From assembly GCF_000374445.1 (NCBI RefSeq), contig NZ_KB894409.1, positions 1 through 64,000 of the forward strand: a stretch of DNA of 64,000 nt, given 5' to 3'. Both the position numbers and the translations under genes were made by a program. This DNA is from Actinokineospora enzanensis DSM 44649. GTDB taxonomy: Bacteria > Actinomycetota > Actinomycetes > Mycobacteriales > Pseudonocardiaceae. The notes beneath the pieces were generated by a model. That model made no database searches. It worked only from the letters and a program-made list of their open reading frames with translations, and was not told the origin of the DNA. This document shows, one piece after another, positions 1-9,032 of this stretch; the first letter of the stretch is position 1; each line of letters opens with the position of its first letter.

Positions 1-101
1 TGGCCGCCGGTCTCGTTGACGGCGAACTCGCCGGTGTTGGCGGCGTTGAGGAAGCCGGTAAGGCTGTTGTTCATCGCCGTCATTGCTTCTGGTGCGTACA
101 T
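1..101 (-). CDS. Partial small protein, function unknown
   Basis: Only the first 33 codons are in the window. The reading begins at an ATG at 101-99, preceded on the minus strand by GGGGAGGACAAC, a strong ribosome binding site, and runs off the left edge. The visible residues (MYAPEAMTAMNNSLTGFLN followed by an Ala/Asn-rich stretch) carry no signal peptide and look helical. The style resembles short WXG100/ESX-like proteins, but too little is visible to assign a family. No function is proposed. Confidence 0.55.
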   Translation of the reverse strand, partial: MYAPEAMTAMNNSLTGFLNAANTGEFAVNETGG

Positions 102-158
102 GTTGTCCTCCCCGCAACGGCGACATCGTAGCCGAGGGCGGGGTTGGGCGAGCGTGTG

Positions 159-1355
159 TTACCTCAGTTCGGTCGACGTCTTCCCCAGCAACCGCCGGGC
201 CACGATGAGCTGCTGGATCTGCTGTGTCCCTTCGAAGATGTCCAGGATCTTCGAGTCACGCGCCCACTTCTCCAGCAGCGAATTCTCTCCGTAGCCGAGA
301 GGGCCTGCGAGTTCCACGCAGCGGAGGGTGATGTCGGAGGCCGTTCGGCCTGCCTTCGCCTTGCACATGCTGGCCTGTAGGGAGTTGGGTTCGCGGTTGT
401 CGGCCAGCCAGGCCGCCGACAGGGTGAGCAGGCGGGCGGCTTCCCAGTCCGCCTCCAGCTGGAGGAACACGGCGGCGGCCGCCGGTTGGGTGTGGGCGGG
501 GCGGTCGTAGTCGACGGGGGTGCCGGATTCGGTCAGCAGGCGGCGGGTCTCGTCGAGGGCGGCGCGGGCGACGCCCAGGGACATGGCGGCTACCAGGGGG
601 CGGGTGTTGTCGAATGTCTGCATGGCGGCCGCGAAGCCGGTGTCGATGTCGGGGCTACCCAGCAGGTTCGCGGCGGGGACGCGCACGTTGTCGAGGCGGA
701 AGTGTGCCGTGTCGGAGGCGCGGATACCGAGCTTTCGTTCCAGGCGGACGAGTTCGAAGCCGGGCGTGTCGCGGTCGACCACGAAGGACTTGATGGCGGC
801 CCTGCCCTTGCTCCGGTCCAATGTGGCCCACACCACAACACAGTCGGCGCGCTCGCCCGCGGTGACGAAGATCTTCTCGCCGTTGAGGACGTACTCGTCG
901 CCGTCACGGACGGCGGTGGTGCGGATGGCGGCCGAGTCCGAGCCGGTGTCCGGTTCGGTGATCGCCATCGCCGCCCATTTTCCCTGGTAGCGGGCCAGTT
1001 GCTCATCGTTGGCGACGGAGGCGATGGCGGCGTTGCCCAGGCCCTGGCGGGGCATCGAGAGCAGCAGGCCGACATCGCCCCAGCACATCTCGATGGTGCC
1101 GAGCACCAGGCGCATGTTGGCGCCGTTGTGGTTGCCCGCGCCCGTCACGCGTTCACGGCGGACGCCGGACGCGCCCGCGCCGCCGCCGGACGCGGAGAGG
1201 CCGTCCAGGAGGGCGGCAAGGACGTCCAGTTCCTTGGGGTAGGTGTGTTCGGCCCGGTCGTACTTGCGGGAGTTCGGGCGGAAGAACTCGGCGGCCGCCT
1301 GGTGGGCCTGGTCGACCAGGCGGGCGAACTTCCGCGGCACCTCTGGGTTGATCAT
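159..1355 (-). CDS. Acyl-CoA dehydrogenase family protein
   Basis: A 398-residue FAD-dependent acyl-CoA dehydrogenase that should introduce an alpha,beta double bond into an acyl-CoA. The FAD/substrate loop AITEPDTGSDSAA is near residues 133-145. The C-terminal IFEGTQQIQ carries the Glu at the canonical catalytic-base position of the MCAD/SCAD type. It starts 11 nt after the stop of another acyl-CoA dehydrogenase gene on the same strand, behind CTGAAGGAGCAGGTC, so the two are probably co-transcribed and may act as a pair, as some actinobacterial FadE proteins do. The acyl chain used cannot be read from the sequence. The family call is firm and the substrate is unknown. Confidence 0.9.
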   Translation of the reverse strand: MINPEVPRKFARLVDQAHQAAAEFFRPNSRKYDRAEHTYPKELDVLAALLDGLSASGGGAGASGVRRERVTGAGNHNGANMRLVLGTIEMCWGDVGLLLSMPRQGLGNAAIASVANDEQLARYQGKWAAMAITEPDTGSDSAAIRTTAVRDGDEYVLNGEKIFVTAGERADCVVVWATLDRSKGRAAIKSFVVDRDTPGFELVRLERKLGIRASDTAHFRLDNVRVPAANLLGSPDIDTGFAAAMQTFDNTRPLVAAMSLGVARAALDETRRLLTESGTPVDYDRPAHTQPAAAAVFLQLEADWEAARLLTLSAAWLADNREPNSLQASMCKAKAGRTASDITLRCVELAGPLGYGENSLLEKWARDSKILDIFEGTQQIQQLIVARRLLGKTSTELR

Positions 1356-1366
1356 GACCTGCTCCT

Positions 1367-2692
1367 TCAGACGAGGACCGCGCCCTCGGCCAGCCCGATC
1401 ACGCGCAGGTCGCGGTACCAGCGCTCCACCGGGTGCTCCTTGACGAAACCGTGACCGCCCAACAGCTGCACGCCGTCATTCCCGATTCGCATGCCCTGTT
1501 CCGCGCACAGGCGTCGCGCCAATCCCGCCTCGCGGGCGAACGTTTTCCCCCGTTCGGCGCGGGCCGCGGCGCGGTAGGTCAGCAACCGCATGCCTTCCAG
1601 CTCGATCCCGATGTCGGCCACTTTGAACGCGACGCCCTGGCGGTGGCTCACCGGTTCCCCGAAAGCGACCCGACCATTCACGTACGGGATCACATAATCC
1701 AGCACCGCCTGCGCCGTCCCGACCGCCAGAGCGCACCACGCGATCCGGGACAACCGGACACACTCGGCGTACACATCGGACTGACCTTCGCCCATCAATG
1801 CGTTCAGCGGCAGGCAAACCCGGTCGAGATGTACTCGCCCCATGCCTGCCGCACGCAGTCCCATCGCGGGTTCGGGTTCCACGCGAATACCGGAAGTCCC
1901 CGACTCCACAATGAACAAAGCCGGACCGCGACCATCCAATTCGGCCGCGATCACGAACAGCTCGGCCGACGTCGCACCCGGAACCATCGATTTCACCCCG
2001 TCGAGCATAAACCCGCCGGTCGTGCGATACGCCTTGGCGCGCAACGAAAACGGGTCGAACAACACCTGCGGCTCCATCACCGCCAACGCCGCGACAGGCA
2101 CATCGGACCCCACGAACGCGGGCAGGTACGTCGCCTGCTGCGTCACGTCACCCCACAGCACCAGAGCGGTGCTCACAGCCGACGGCGCCAGGCATGCCAC
2201 CGCCAGCCCCATGTCCCCATGCGCCATGGCTTCCGCGACCAGCACGTTCGTGACCGCCGACCGCTCGGTCCCCAGGCCCCCCAGCTCCTCGGGCACCCCC
2301 AACGACGCCACGCCGAGTTCCGCGACGGTCGACCGCAGGTCAGCGGGCGTCGCACACGCCGTGTCGGCGTCCGCCGCGGCAGGCCGCAACCGCTCGGCGG
2401 CGAACTCGGCGACCGTCTCCCGGATCATCCGCTGCTCGTCGGTCGGCGTGAGGTCGAACAGGTCCGGCGAAGACGCCGACGGCAACCGCTCGGGCCGCGC
2501 CAGCCGCCGCGCCGCCGTGAACGCCCGTCCGCCCGCCCCAGCGGCCGTGAAACCGGCCTTGGTCGCCCCGTAGACGCCCCGTCGCACGGGCTCGCGCAGT
2601 CGGAGCCGGTCCAGCGCGGACAACCTCGCCAGCCGGTTCAGCAGCGCCAGCGCCCGGCCCATGGCGTCCCGCTTGCCGCCCCGCTCGGTCAT
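1367..2692 (-). CDS. Acyl-CoA dehydrogenase family protein, N-terminally extended
   Basis: A 441-residue acyl-CoA dehydrogenase homologue and first gene of a two-gene operon with the dehydrogenase below it. It has an N-terminal extension of about 75 basic/Ala-rich residues (LNRLARLSALDRLRLR) before the dehydrogenase fold. The C-terminal GGHGFVKEHPVERWYRD motif is typical, but the protein stops immediately after AEGAVLV. It therefore keeps the Glu at the catalytic-base position and lacks the usual tail. The weaker FAD-loop match and the truncated tail suggest it could be the non-catalytic or specialised partner of a heteromeric pair (inference). A 14-bp palindrome lies 28 bp before the ATG. 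Confidence 0.87.
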   Translation of the reverse strand: MTERGGKRDAMGRALALLNRLARLSALDRLRLREPVRRGVYGATKAGFTAAGAGGRAFTAARRLARPERLPSASSPDLFDLTPTDEQRMIRETVAEFAAERLRPAAADADTACATPADLRSTVAELGVASLGVPEELGGLGTERSAVTNVLVAEAMAHGDMGLAVACLAPSAVSTALVLWGDVTQQATYLPAFVGSDVPVAALAVMEPQVLFDPFSLRAKAYRTTGGFMLDGVKSMVPGATSAELFVIAAELDGRGPALFIVESGTSGIRVEPEPAMGLRAAGMGRVHLDRVCLPLNALMGEGQSDVYAECVRLSRIAWCALAVGTAQAVLDYVIPYVNGRVAFGEPVSHRQGVAFKVADIGIELEGMRLLTYRAAARAERGKTFAREAGLARRLCAEQGMRIGNDGVQLLGGHGFVKEHPVERWYRDLRVIGLAEGAVLV

Positions 2693-2719
2693 GGCGCCAC
2701 CTCTCTCGCTCGTCCCGAC

Positions 2720-2733
2720 CTACTCTGGAGTAG
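2720..2733. promoter_or_regulatory. Candidate operator of the acyl-CoA dehydrogenase pair
   Basis: CTACTCTGGAGTAG is a 6-2-6 palindrome lying 28-41 bp upstream of the start at 2692, in the right place for a repressor site over the promoter. No regulator gene is adjacent, so the cognate protein is unknown. Confidence 0.4.
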
Positions 2734-2760
2734 TAATGAGCGGGGCGCAAGGAGGGAACG

Positions 2761-3726
2761 TCAGCGTGGGAAGCGTTCCTTGTCCACCACGCTGATCAGC
2801 GGTAAGCCCGCGCGGTACCGGTCCAGGTTGTCCACGAACCGCCGCACCAGCTCCTCCCGCCAGCCCGCCACGTCCCCGGACATGTGCGGCGAGATCAGCA
2901 CGTTCGGCATGCCCCACAGCGGCGACGACGGCGCCAGCGGCTCGTCGGCGAACACGTCGAACGCCGCCCCGGACAGCATCCCCTTGTCCAGCGCGTCGAC
3001 CAGGGCGGCCTGCACGACCAGCCCGGACCGGCCGATGTTGATCAGCCGCGCGGTCGGCCGCAGCGCCCGCAGCAGGTCGGCGTCGACCAGCCCCTTGGTC
3101 TGCTCGGTGAACGTCAGCGCCAGCACGATCCAGTCCGCCCCGGACGCGGCCGCGCGCAGCTCGGCGAGCGGCACCACATCGCCCAGGTCGGGGTCGCCCT
3201 GCCGGGCCGTGGGACCGACCGCCGACACGCGCACGCCGACGGCCGTCAGCTTCCGCCCGATGGCCCGCGCGATCGGCCCGGTGCCCACGATCAGCGCGCC
3301 CGAGCCCGCCAGCCGCTCGGTCTCCCGGTGGTGCCAGCGGCGCCGCTGCTGGTCCCGCAGGGTCGCGGGCAGGTCCTTGGCGAACGCGAGCACCAGCCCG
3401 AGCACGTACTCGGCCATCGGCTCGTCGAACACGCCGGGCGAGTTGGTGAGCAGGACCCGGCTCTCGCGCAGGCCGGGGAACAGCAGGTGCGCCACGCCGG
3501 GACCGGCGACGTGCACCCAGCGCAGCGCGTCCGCGGCAGGCCAGACGCGGGTCAGCGCGGTGGAGCGGGCGTCCCAGAGGAACAGCACGTCGGCGCCTTC
3601 GAGAGCGCCGCCGAGCCGGTCGGCCCGGGTGTAGCGAACGGTCGCCCGGGACTCGATCGGGGTGGTGGGCGGGGGGCGGTCGGCGCCGTGCAGGACGACG
3701 ACGGTCGGCCGCGGGCTGGTGTCCAT
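2761..3726 (-). CDS. D-isomer-specific 2-hydroxyacid dehydrogenase family protein
   Basis: A 321-residue NAD(P)-dependent oxidoreductase of the D-2-hydroxyacid dehydrogenase family, which interconverts 2-oxo and D-2-hydroxy acids. The Rossmann nucleotide motif is GTGPIARAIG near residue 137. The catalytic Arg lies in INIGRSGLV, the Glu in FADEPLAPSS and the His in ISPHMSGD, so the full triad is present. I chose the ATG at 3726 (MDTSPRPTVVVLHG) because the fold begins there; an upstream extension would be a poor match. It is a single gene, divergent from the sigma factor to the right. Proteins of this branch are often annotated as glyoxylate/hydroxypyruvate or phosphoglycerate dehydrogenase-like, and the substrate is not decided. 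Confidence 0.85.
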   Translation of the reverse strand: MDTSPRPTVVVLHGADRPPPTTPIESRATVRYTRADRLGGALEGADVLFLWDARSTALTRVWPAADALRWVHVAGPGVAHLLFPGLRESRVLLTNSPGVFDEPMAEYVLGLVLAFAKDLPATLRDQQRRRWHHRETERLAGSGALIVGTGPIARAIGRKLTAVGVRVSAVGPTARQGDPDLGDVVPLAELRAAASGADWIVLALTFTEQTKGLVDADLLRALRPTARLINIGRSGLVVQAALVDALDKGMLSGAAFDVFADEPLAPSSPLWGMPNVLISPHMSGDVAGWREELVRRFVDNLDRYRAGLPLISVVDKERFPR

Positions 3727-3902
3727 CGCGAGAATGCTGTCCTTGCTCCCGGTGCCTGGCCGGACCCAGGCAACGCTAGGAAGCGCCCCCAGTGGTGTCA
3801 AACCGTGCCGGGCGGCCACTCGTTTTCCCAGGCCAGACGGGGTATCGGGGCTCGATCTAGTGAATGTGGTCGATCAGGTACTCGTCTGCGTAGATTGTGT
3901 CG

Positions 3903-3938
3903 TACTCCATTCGTGAGAATGACTACACGAATGGAGTA
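3903..3938. promoter_or_regulatory. 13-bp perfect inverted repeat
   Basis: TACTCCATTCGTG at 3903-3915 and CACGAATGGAGTA at 3926-3938 are exact reverse complements around a 10-nt spacer. There is no T-tract, so an operator is more likely than an intrinsic terminator. It lies 177 bp upstream of the 2-hydroxyacid dehydrogenase start. Confidence 0.45.
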
Positions 3939-3986
3939 GTCGGGCCCATGACCGCCGGTCATGCCGCCGAACGGATCATCCCGCCG

Positions 3987-4004
3987 CTCCGCACCGGTGC
4001 GGAG
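3987..4004. promoter_or_regulatory. 18-bp perfect palindrome
   Basis: CTCCGCACCGGTGCGGAG reads identically on both strands with no spacer. It lies between the divergent dehydrogenase and sigma-factor genes and could bind a dimeric regulator. No function is known. Confidence 0.4.
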
Positions 4005-4201
4005 AACCGGCCCACAGATAGTGGTTCCCAAACCTCCCCACCCCGGCTACAGTGCATTTCACCTGGGGTTTTCTCGCGGGACGCATAGGTTGCTCGGCGG
4101 TGATGCAGGTCACTCCGAAACCTCTTGCCAATGACGGCCGTCCGGCGGCTTCCCGCACGCCTACCGGCGCATAGGGTCGTTGGACCCTTACCGCTGTGAG
4201 G

Positions 4202-4229
4202 TTGAATACGAAAACATCGCTCGTATGCA
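4202..4229 (+). promoter_or_regulatory. Possible promoter of the ShbA/SigD-like gene
   Basis: TTGAAT (4202-4207) and TATGCA (4224-4229) are separated by 16 nt and resemble -35/-10 elements of a housekeeping promoter. The predicted transcript would start near 4236, giving a leader of about 170 nt. This rests on sequence resemblance only. Confidence 0.3.
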
Positions 4230-4403
4230 GCAGCGATACCCCTGGTGCACAGCCTCAGAGCGGGCTAACATCACTCTCCGTCAGGGCCACCATCGCTTCC
4301 GACCATCGCAGGGTCGGGCGGGACGATGAGCCAGGACACGCGCCGTTCCGGACCTCGACGGCGTACCTCCCCTATCGGTGCGCCGCAATATCTGGGGGCT
4401 CAT

Positions 4404-5063
4404 GTGAGTTCGACAACTTCCTCGCCGTCGGCGGAGACGATCGAGGAAACCCAGCCCGCAGGCCGGAGTCAGGGAACCGACGCGGTCTTCGCGCGGCTCA
4501 AGAGCTCGGCCTTCCACGAGCTGGTCGCCGCCTCGCTGGCGGGTGACCAGGACGCGATCGGCACGTTGTTCACCTGGATCAACCCGGCCATCGTGCGGTA
4601 CTGCCGCGCGCGCATCGGCCGCACCGGTTCGGCGTTCTCCTCGGCCGACGACGTGGCCCAGGAGATCCTGTTGGCCGTCCTGGGCGCGCTGCCGCGCTAC
4701 TCCGACGACCGCGAGTCGTTCCTGCCGTTCGTCTACGGCATCGCCTCGCACAAGGTCGCCGACTACTACCGCCGCTCCGGCCGCGACCGCTCGGACCCCG
4801 TCGCCGACGTGCCCGACACCGTCGACCACGGCCTCGGCCCTGAGCAGATCACCCTGCGCGCGGAGATGCGCACCCGGCTGGTCAAGCTGCTCGACACCCT
4901 CGCCCCGCGCCAGCGCGAGATCCTCGTGCTGCGCCTGGTCGTCGGCCTCTCCGCGCAGGAGACCGCGATGGCCATCGGCCTCACCGCCACCGCCGTACGC
5001 GTCGCCCAGCACCGGGCACTGACCCGCCTGCGCGGCTCGCTGTCCGCAGGCGACTGGCTGTAA
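4404..5063 (+). CDS. shbA: ECF-like RNA polymerase sigma factor, ShbA/SigD family
   Basis: A sigma-70 family factor of about 219 residues with region 2 (ADDVAQEILLAVLGALPRY and FLPFVYGIASHKVADYYRR) and region 4 (LAPRQREILVLRLVVGLSA, then TATAVRVAQHRALTRL). The match to M. tuberculosis SigD is very close across these blocks, and the Streptomyces relative ShbA directs transcription of the principal sigma gene hrdB. I prefer the GTG at 4404 because TCTGGGGGCTCAT precedes it. An ATG at 4326 with a GGGCGGG upstream would add 26 residues and cannot be excluded. No anti-sigma gene is adjacent. A bidirectional terminator follows. Confidence 0.85.
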   Translation: MSSTTSSPSAETIEETQPAGRSQGTDAVFARLKSSAFHELVAASLAGDQDAIGTLFTWINPAIVRYCRARIGRTGSAFSSADDVAQEILLAVLGALPRYSDDRESFLPFVYGIASHKVADYYRRSGRDRSDPVADVPDTVDHGLGPEQITLRAEMRTRLVKLLDTLAPRQREILVLRLVVGLSAQETAMAIGLTATAVRVAQHRALTRLRGSLSAGDWL

Positions 5064-5108
5064 CCACAAGCGCGACCGGCAGTAGGCCACCGAAGACTTC
5101 GTTCCCCA

Positions 5109-5148
5109 GACCGCTGGGTCGCCGTTGTGTGCAGGCGGCCCAGCGGTC
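5109..5148. terminator. Bidirectional terminator between shbA and a methyltransferase
   Basis: GACCGCTGGGTCGCC at 5109-5123 pairs with GGCGGCCCAGCGGTC at 5134-5148 (15 bp, one G-U) around a 10-nt loop, between two convergent genes. There is no strong T-tract, as is usual in actinobacteria. Confidence 0.7.
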
Positions 5149-5163
5149 GCCGGGCGTCCGGGG

Positions 5164-5784
5164 TCAGGTCCCGACCGCGCGCAGGTACAGCTGGACCTCG
5201 ATGCGTCCCGGCTCGGCCTCGGCTTCGAACTCGCGCAGCTCGACGTCGCCGAAACCGGCCTCGGTGACCACGCGCTTGAGCTCGTCGGGCGGGTAGGCGG
5301 AGACGGTGGTGGGCGCGCCCAGGAAGTTCACCGGGAATGTGTCGAAATCCCCCTGCACCATGCTGAGCAGCAGCAGCCGCGGCCCGCGCAGCGAATCCCG
5401 GACCGCGCGCAGCGTCTGCTCGATCGCGGACTTCGGCAGCATCAACAACGAGAAGAACGCCACCGCCGCGTCGAACTCGCCCCATTCCGACACCGCGCGC
5501 AGATCCGCCAGCCGGTAGTCCGGTCCCGGCGCCTGCTCCCGCGCCAGGTCCAGCATCACCGGCGACTCGTCCACGCCGACCACCGCGAGACCCGCGTCGA
5601 CCAACTGCTTGGCCGTCGGCATCCCGCTGCCGCAGCCAAGGTCGAGCACCCGCGCCCCGGCGGGCAGCCGCTCGATCAGCCAGGCGGTCTCCGCGATCTG
5701 GACATCGCGCTCCACGAACGACTCGTCATAGCGCCTGCCGATGAGGTCGAAGGCGGGGACGGGATTCTGGGTAGCCACGCGCAC
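5164..5784 (-). CDS. Class I SAM-dependent methyltransferase
   Basis: A 206-residue cytoplasmic methyltransferase. Motif I is VLDLGCGSGMPTAKQL around residue 45, the acidic motif II is VVGVDESPVMLDLAR, and the post-motif FDAAVAFFSLLMLPK resembles ubiquinone/menaquinone-type or small-molecule methyltransferases. The acceptor is unknown. The start is a GTG at 5784 without a clear ribosome binding site, and GTG at 5778 is an equal alternative. It is a single gene convergent with shbA. Confidence 0.8.
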   Translation of the reverse strand: MRVATQNPVPAFDLIGRRYDESFVERDVQIAETAWLIERLPAGARVLDLGCGSGMPTAKQLVDAGLAVVGVDESPVMLDLAREQAPGPDYRLADLRAVSEWGEFDAAVAFFSLLMLPKSAIEQTLRAVRDSLRGPRLLLLSMVQGDFDTFPVNFLGAPTTVSAYPPDELKRVVTEAGFGDVELREFEAEAEPGRIEVQLYLRAVGT

Positions 5785-5894
5785 AGCATGCCGTCGAGGG
5801 AGCGGCCGGTCCAGTGCCGGGACCGGGGTGGGCGATCTTCATCCACCCAACAGACGAGCCCGGTCGCCTGATCGGGGGGCGTTTCGGGCGGGGG

Positions 5895-7049
5895 TCAGGT
5901 GAGGCCCAGTTCGCGGGCGATGAGCATGCGTTGGACCTCGCTGGTGCCTTCGCCGATTTCCAGGATCTTGGCGTCGCGGTAGAAGCGGCCGACCGGGAAC
6001 TCGTTCATGAAGCCGTAGCCGCCGAAGATCTGGGTGGCGTCGCGGGCGTTGTCCATGGCGGCGTTGGAGGAGACCAGTTTGGCGATGGCCGCCTCGCGCT
6101 TGAAGGTCTCGCCGCGGAGCATCTTGGCGGCGGCGGCGTAGTAGGCGAGGCGGGCGGTGTGCACCCTGGCCTCCATGTCGGCGATCTTGAACTGGATGGC
6201 CTGGTACTCGCCGATCTTGCGGCCGAAGGCCTCGCGTTCGCCGACGTATCTGACCGACTCGTCGACGCAGCCCTGGGCAAGGCCGACCGACAGGGCGGCG
6301 ATGGCCACCCGGCCTTCGTCCAAAGTGGACAGGAACTGGGCGTAGCCGCGGCCGACCGTGCCCAGCACGTTCTCGCGCGGGACGCGGACGTCGGCGAAGG
6401 CCAGTTCGTGGGTGTCCGAGGCGTTCCAGCCGACCTTGGAGTACTTACGGGCCACCGTGAAACCGGGCGTGCCCGCCGGGATGATGATGGCGGAGATCTC
6501 CTTGCGGCCGTCGTCGCGTACGCCGGTCACCGCGGTCACCGTCACCAGCGACGTGATGTCCGTGCCGGAGTTGGTGATGAACGCCTTCGAGCCGTTGACG
6601 ACCCACTCGTCGCCGTCGAGCTTCGCCGTCGTCCTGGTGGCGCTGGCGTCCGAACCGCCGCCGGGCTCGGTCAGGCCGAAGGCGCCGAGGCGTTCGCCCG
6701 CGGCCATCGCGGGCAGCCAGCGGGCCTTCTGCTCGTCCGTGCCGAACCGGTAGAGCGGCATGGCTCCCAGCGAGACGCCTGCCTCCAGCGTGATGGCCAC
6801 CGACGAGTCGACCCTGGCCAGCTCCTCCAGGGCCAGGCAGAGGGCGAAGTAGTCCCCGCCCATGCCGCCGTACTCCTCGCCGATGGGCAGGCCGAACAGG
6901 CCCATCTCGCCCATCTTGGCCACGATCCGGTACGGGAACTCCTCGCGCTCGTAGAACTCGCCGATGACCGGCGCGACCTCCTCGCGGGCGAACTCCTGGA
7001 CGGTCTTGCGCAGCGCCTCGTGCTCCTCGGGCAGGGTCAGGTCGATCAC
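5895..7049 (-). CDS. fadE19: Short/branched-chain acyl-CoA dehydrogenase (FadE19-like)
   Basis: A 384-residue acyl-CoA dehydrogenase and last gene of an accD-accA-fadE operon. The FAD loop GAFGLTEPGGGSDASATRT, the arginine region and the C-terminal EIGEGTSEVQRMLIAREL are all intact. The Glu in GEGTSE sits where MCAD and SCAD place their catalytic base, unlike classical isovaleryl-CoA dehydrogenase, which has it elsewhere. Gene order matches M. tuberculosis accD1-accA1-fadE19, so isovaleryl-CoA or a related branched acyl-CoA is the expected substrate (inference from context). The GTG start is 1 nt past the accA stop and is served by GGAGGCCTGAC. Confidence 0.9.
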   Translation of the reverse strand: MIDLTLPEEHEALRKTVQEFAREEVAPVIGEFYEREEFPYRIVAKMGEMGLFGLPIGEEYGGMGGDYFALCLALEELARVDSSVAITLEAGVSLGAMPLYRFGTDEQKARWLPAMAAGERLGAFGLTEPGGGSDASATRTTAKLDGDEWVVNGSKAFITNSGTDITSLVTVTAVTGVRDDGRKEISAIIIPAGTPGFTVARKYSKVGWNASDTHELAFADVRVPRENVLGTVGRGYAQFLSTLDEGRVAIAALSVGLAQGCVDESVRYVGEREAFGRKIGEYQAIQFKIADMEARVHTARLAYYAAAAKMLRGETFKREAAIAKLVSSNAAMDNARDATQIFGGYGFMNEFPVGRFYRDAKILEIGEGTSEVQRMLIARELGLT

Positions 7050-7050
7050 G

Positions 7051-9030
7051 TCAGGCCTCCGAAGGGGTTACCACGGCGAGGGTTTGGCTCAGCGCGACCT
7101 GTTGGCCCGCGCGCACCGGCAGCTCCGCGACCACTCCGTCGACCGGCGCGGTGATCGTGTGCTCCATCTTCATCGCCTCGACCACCAGCAGTGGGGTGCC
7201 CGCCGACACCGCGTCGCCCGCCGAGACCTTGACCACCAGGACGGTGCCCGGCATCGGGCTGGTGATGGGACCGCCCGCGCCCGCCGCCGAGCCGCCGCCC
7301 TCCAGCACCGAGTGTTCGGCGACCGTCCAGGTGCGACCGGCCGTGGACAGCCAGAGCGTGTCGTCGACCCGCGCGCGGGCGTAGCGGACGGTGCGCCCGT
7401 CGACATCGACCCGCAGTGAACCGTCCACACGCGACGCCGAGGCGGGTACCGCCGGGCCGTCGTCCACCGCGACCGAGGCGGCGGCGGGCGTGCCGGACAC
7501 GCGCACCAGGACGTCCCGGCCCGCGCAGGCGAGCCGCAGTCGAACGGCGGCCGGGCGGCCGAGGCGCCAGCCGGACGGAACCTCCCACGGGTCCACGACC
7601 GAGCCCGTCGGTTGTCGGGAAAGCAGCTCGTCGAGAGCGGCGGCCGCGAACACCTCGTCGGGCACCGATGCGGCCGCGGTCAGCTCGTCCAACCGGCGTT
7701 CGACCAGCTGCGTGTCGAGCCTGCCCGCGCGCACGTCGGCGTCGGCCAGCAGGGCGCGCAGGAACGTGATGTTGGTGCCCACGCCCAGTACGACGGTGTC
7801 GGCGAGGGCGGCGGAGAGGCGGTCGATCGCCTCCGCGCGGTCGGCGCCGTGGGCGATCACCTTGGCCAGCATGGGGTCGTAGTCGGAGCCGACGACCGAA
7901 CCGGGCAGCAGCCCGGAGTCCGTGCGCGCCCAGTCCGCCGTGGACTCGCGCAGGTCGAGCACGCGGCCGCCGGTGGGCAGGAAGCCGGTGGTCGGGTCCT
8001 CGGCGTAGACGCGGGCCTCGACGGCGTGGCCGGTGAACCGCACGTCGTCCTGGCTGAGCGGCAACCGCTCCCCCGCCGCGACCCGCAGTTGCAGCTCGAC
8101 CAGGTCCAGGCCGGTGACCTCCTCGGTGACCGGGTGCTCGACCTGCAGCCGGGTGTTCATCTCCATGAAGAAGAACTCGTCCGGCCGGTCCGCGGAGACG
8201 ATGAACTCCACGGTGCCCGCGCCGGTGTAGTCGACCGCCTTGGCCGCCTCCACCGCGGCCGCGCCCATCCTGGCCCGGGTGGCAGCGTCCAGCAGCGGGG
8301 ACGGCGCCTCCTCGATGATCTTCTGGTGCCTGCGTTGCAGGCTGCACTCGCGCTCGCCGAGGTGCACCGCGTGCCCGTGCGCGTCGGCCATGACCTGGAT
8401 CTCGATGTGCCGGGGGCGGCTGACGAACCGCTCGATCAGCAGTGTGTCGTCGCCGAACGAGCCGCTCGCCTCGCGCCGGGCCGACTCGATCGCCGGGCGC
8501 AGGCCCGCGGTCTCGGTGACCAGCCGCATGCCCTTGCCGCCACCGCCCGCCGACGGCTTGAGCAGCACCGGGAAGCCGATCTCCGCGGCCGCGGCCACCA
8601 GGTCGTCGTCCGACATGCCCGGCTCGGTGCGGCCCGGCACGACCGGCACCCCGGCCGCGCTCACGGTCAGCTTGGCCCGGATCTTGTCGCCCATCGCGTC
8701 GATGGCGCCGACCGGCGGGCCGATGAACACCAACCCCGCATCCGCGCAGGCCCGCGCGAACGCCACGTTCTCGGCGAGGAACCCGTACCCCGGGTGCACC
8801 GCCTGCGCGCCGGTGGCCAGCGCCGCGGCGACGACCTTGTCGATGGCCAGGTAGCTGTCCCTGGCGGCGGCCGGGCCGAGCCGGACCGCCTCGTCGGCCG
8901 CGCGCACGTGCCGGGCGTCCGCGTCGGCGTCGCTGTAGACCGCGACCGAGCGGACGCCGAGGCGGCGCAGCGTGGCGATGACCCGGACGGCGATCTCGCC
9001 CCGGTTGGCGATGAGGACGCTGGAGAACAT
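7051..9030 (-). CDS. accA1: Acyl-CoA carboxylase alpha subunit: biotin carboxylase and biotin carrier
   Basis: A 659-residue biotin-dependent subunit. The N-terminal biotin carboxylase starts with [17 protein letters not shown] and has the ATP-grasp loop [11 protein letters not shown] near residue 155. A linker (BT-type) region follows. The C-terminal carrier domain has EAMKMEH with the biotinylated Lys near residue 621. It carboxylates the biotin that the beta subunit uses. The ATG is 2 nt after the accD stop. Context with accD and a FadE19-like dehydrogenase points to 3-methylcrotonyl-CoA carboxylase of leucine breakdown. Propionyl/acetyl-CoA carboxylase activity is the main alternative. 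Confidence 0.92.
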   Translation of the reverse strand: MFSSVLIANRGEIAVRVIATLRRLGVRSVAVYSDADADARHVRAADEAVRLGPAAARDSYLAIDKVVAAALATGAQAVHPGYGFLAENVAFARACADAGLVFIGPPVGAIDAMGDKIRAKLTVSAAGVPVVPGRTEPGMSDDDLVAAAAEIGFPVLLKPSAGGGGKGMRLVTETAGLRPAIESARREASGSFGDDTLLIERFVSRPRHIEIQVMADAHGHAVHLGERECSLQRRHQKIIEEAPSPLLDAATRARMGAAAVEAAKAVDYTGAGTVEFIVSADRPDEFFFMEMNTRLQVEHPVTEEVTGLDLVELQLRVAAGERLPLSQDDVRFTGHAVEARVYAEDPTTGFLPTGGRVLDLRESTADWARTDSGLLPGSVVGSDYDPMLAKVIAHGADRAEAIDRLSAALADTVVLGVGTNITFLRALLADADVRAGRLDTQLVERRLDELTAAASVPDEVFAAAALDELLSRQPTGSVVDPWEVPSGWRLGRPAAVRLRLACAGRDVLVRVSGTPAAASVAVDDGPAVPASASRVDGSLRVDVDGRTVRYARARVDDTLWLSTAGRTWTVAEHSVLEGGGSAAGAGGPITSPMPGTVLVVKVSAGDAVSAGTPLLVVEAMKMEHTITAPVDGVVAELPVRAGQQVALSQTLAVVTPSEA

Positions 9031-9032
9031 GC

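Larger units (their letters stand above)
3727..4403. other. Intergenic region with two palindromes, no gene seen
   Basis: About 680 bp between divergent genes. No open frame here has protein-like composition. It holds a 13-bp inverted repeat (3903-3938), an 18-bp perfect palindrome (3987-4004) and a possible promoter for the sigma gene (4202-4229). Confidence 0.6.

Noticed and set aside
1433-3634. A 733-codon + strand frame across the acyl-CoA dehydrogenase and 2-hydroxyacid dehydrogenase genes
   Set aside because: It is Arg/Ser/Pro-rich with no protein features and covers two well-supported minus-strand genes.
3897-4088. A 63-residue gene in the dehydrogenase-sigma gap
   Set aside because: It reads through both palindromes, lacks a ribosome site and resembles no protein.
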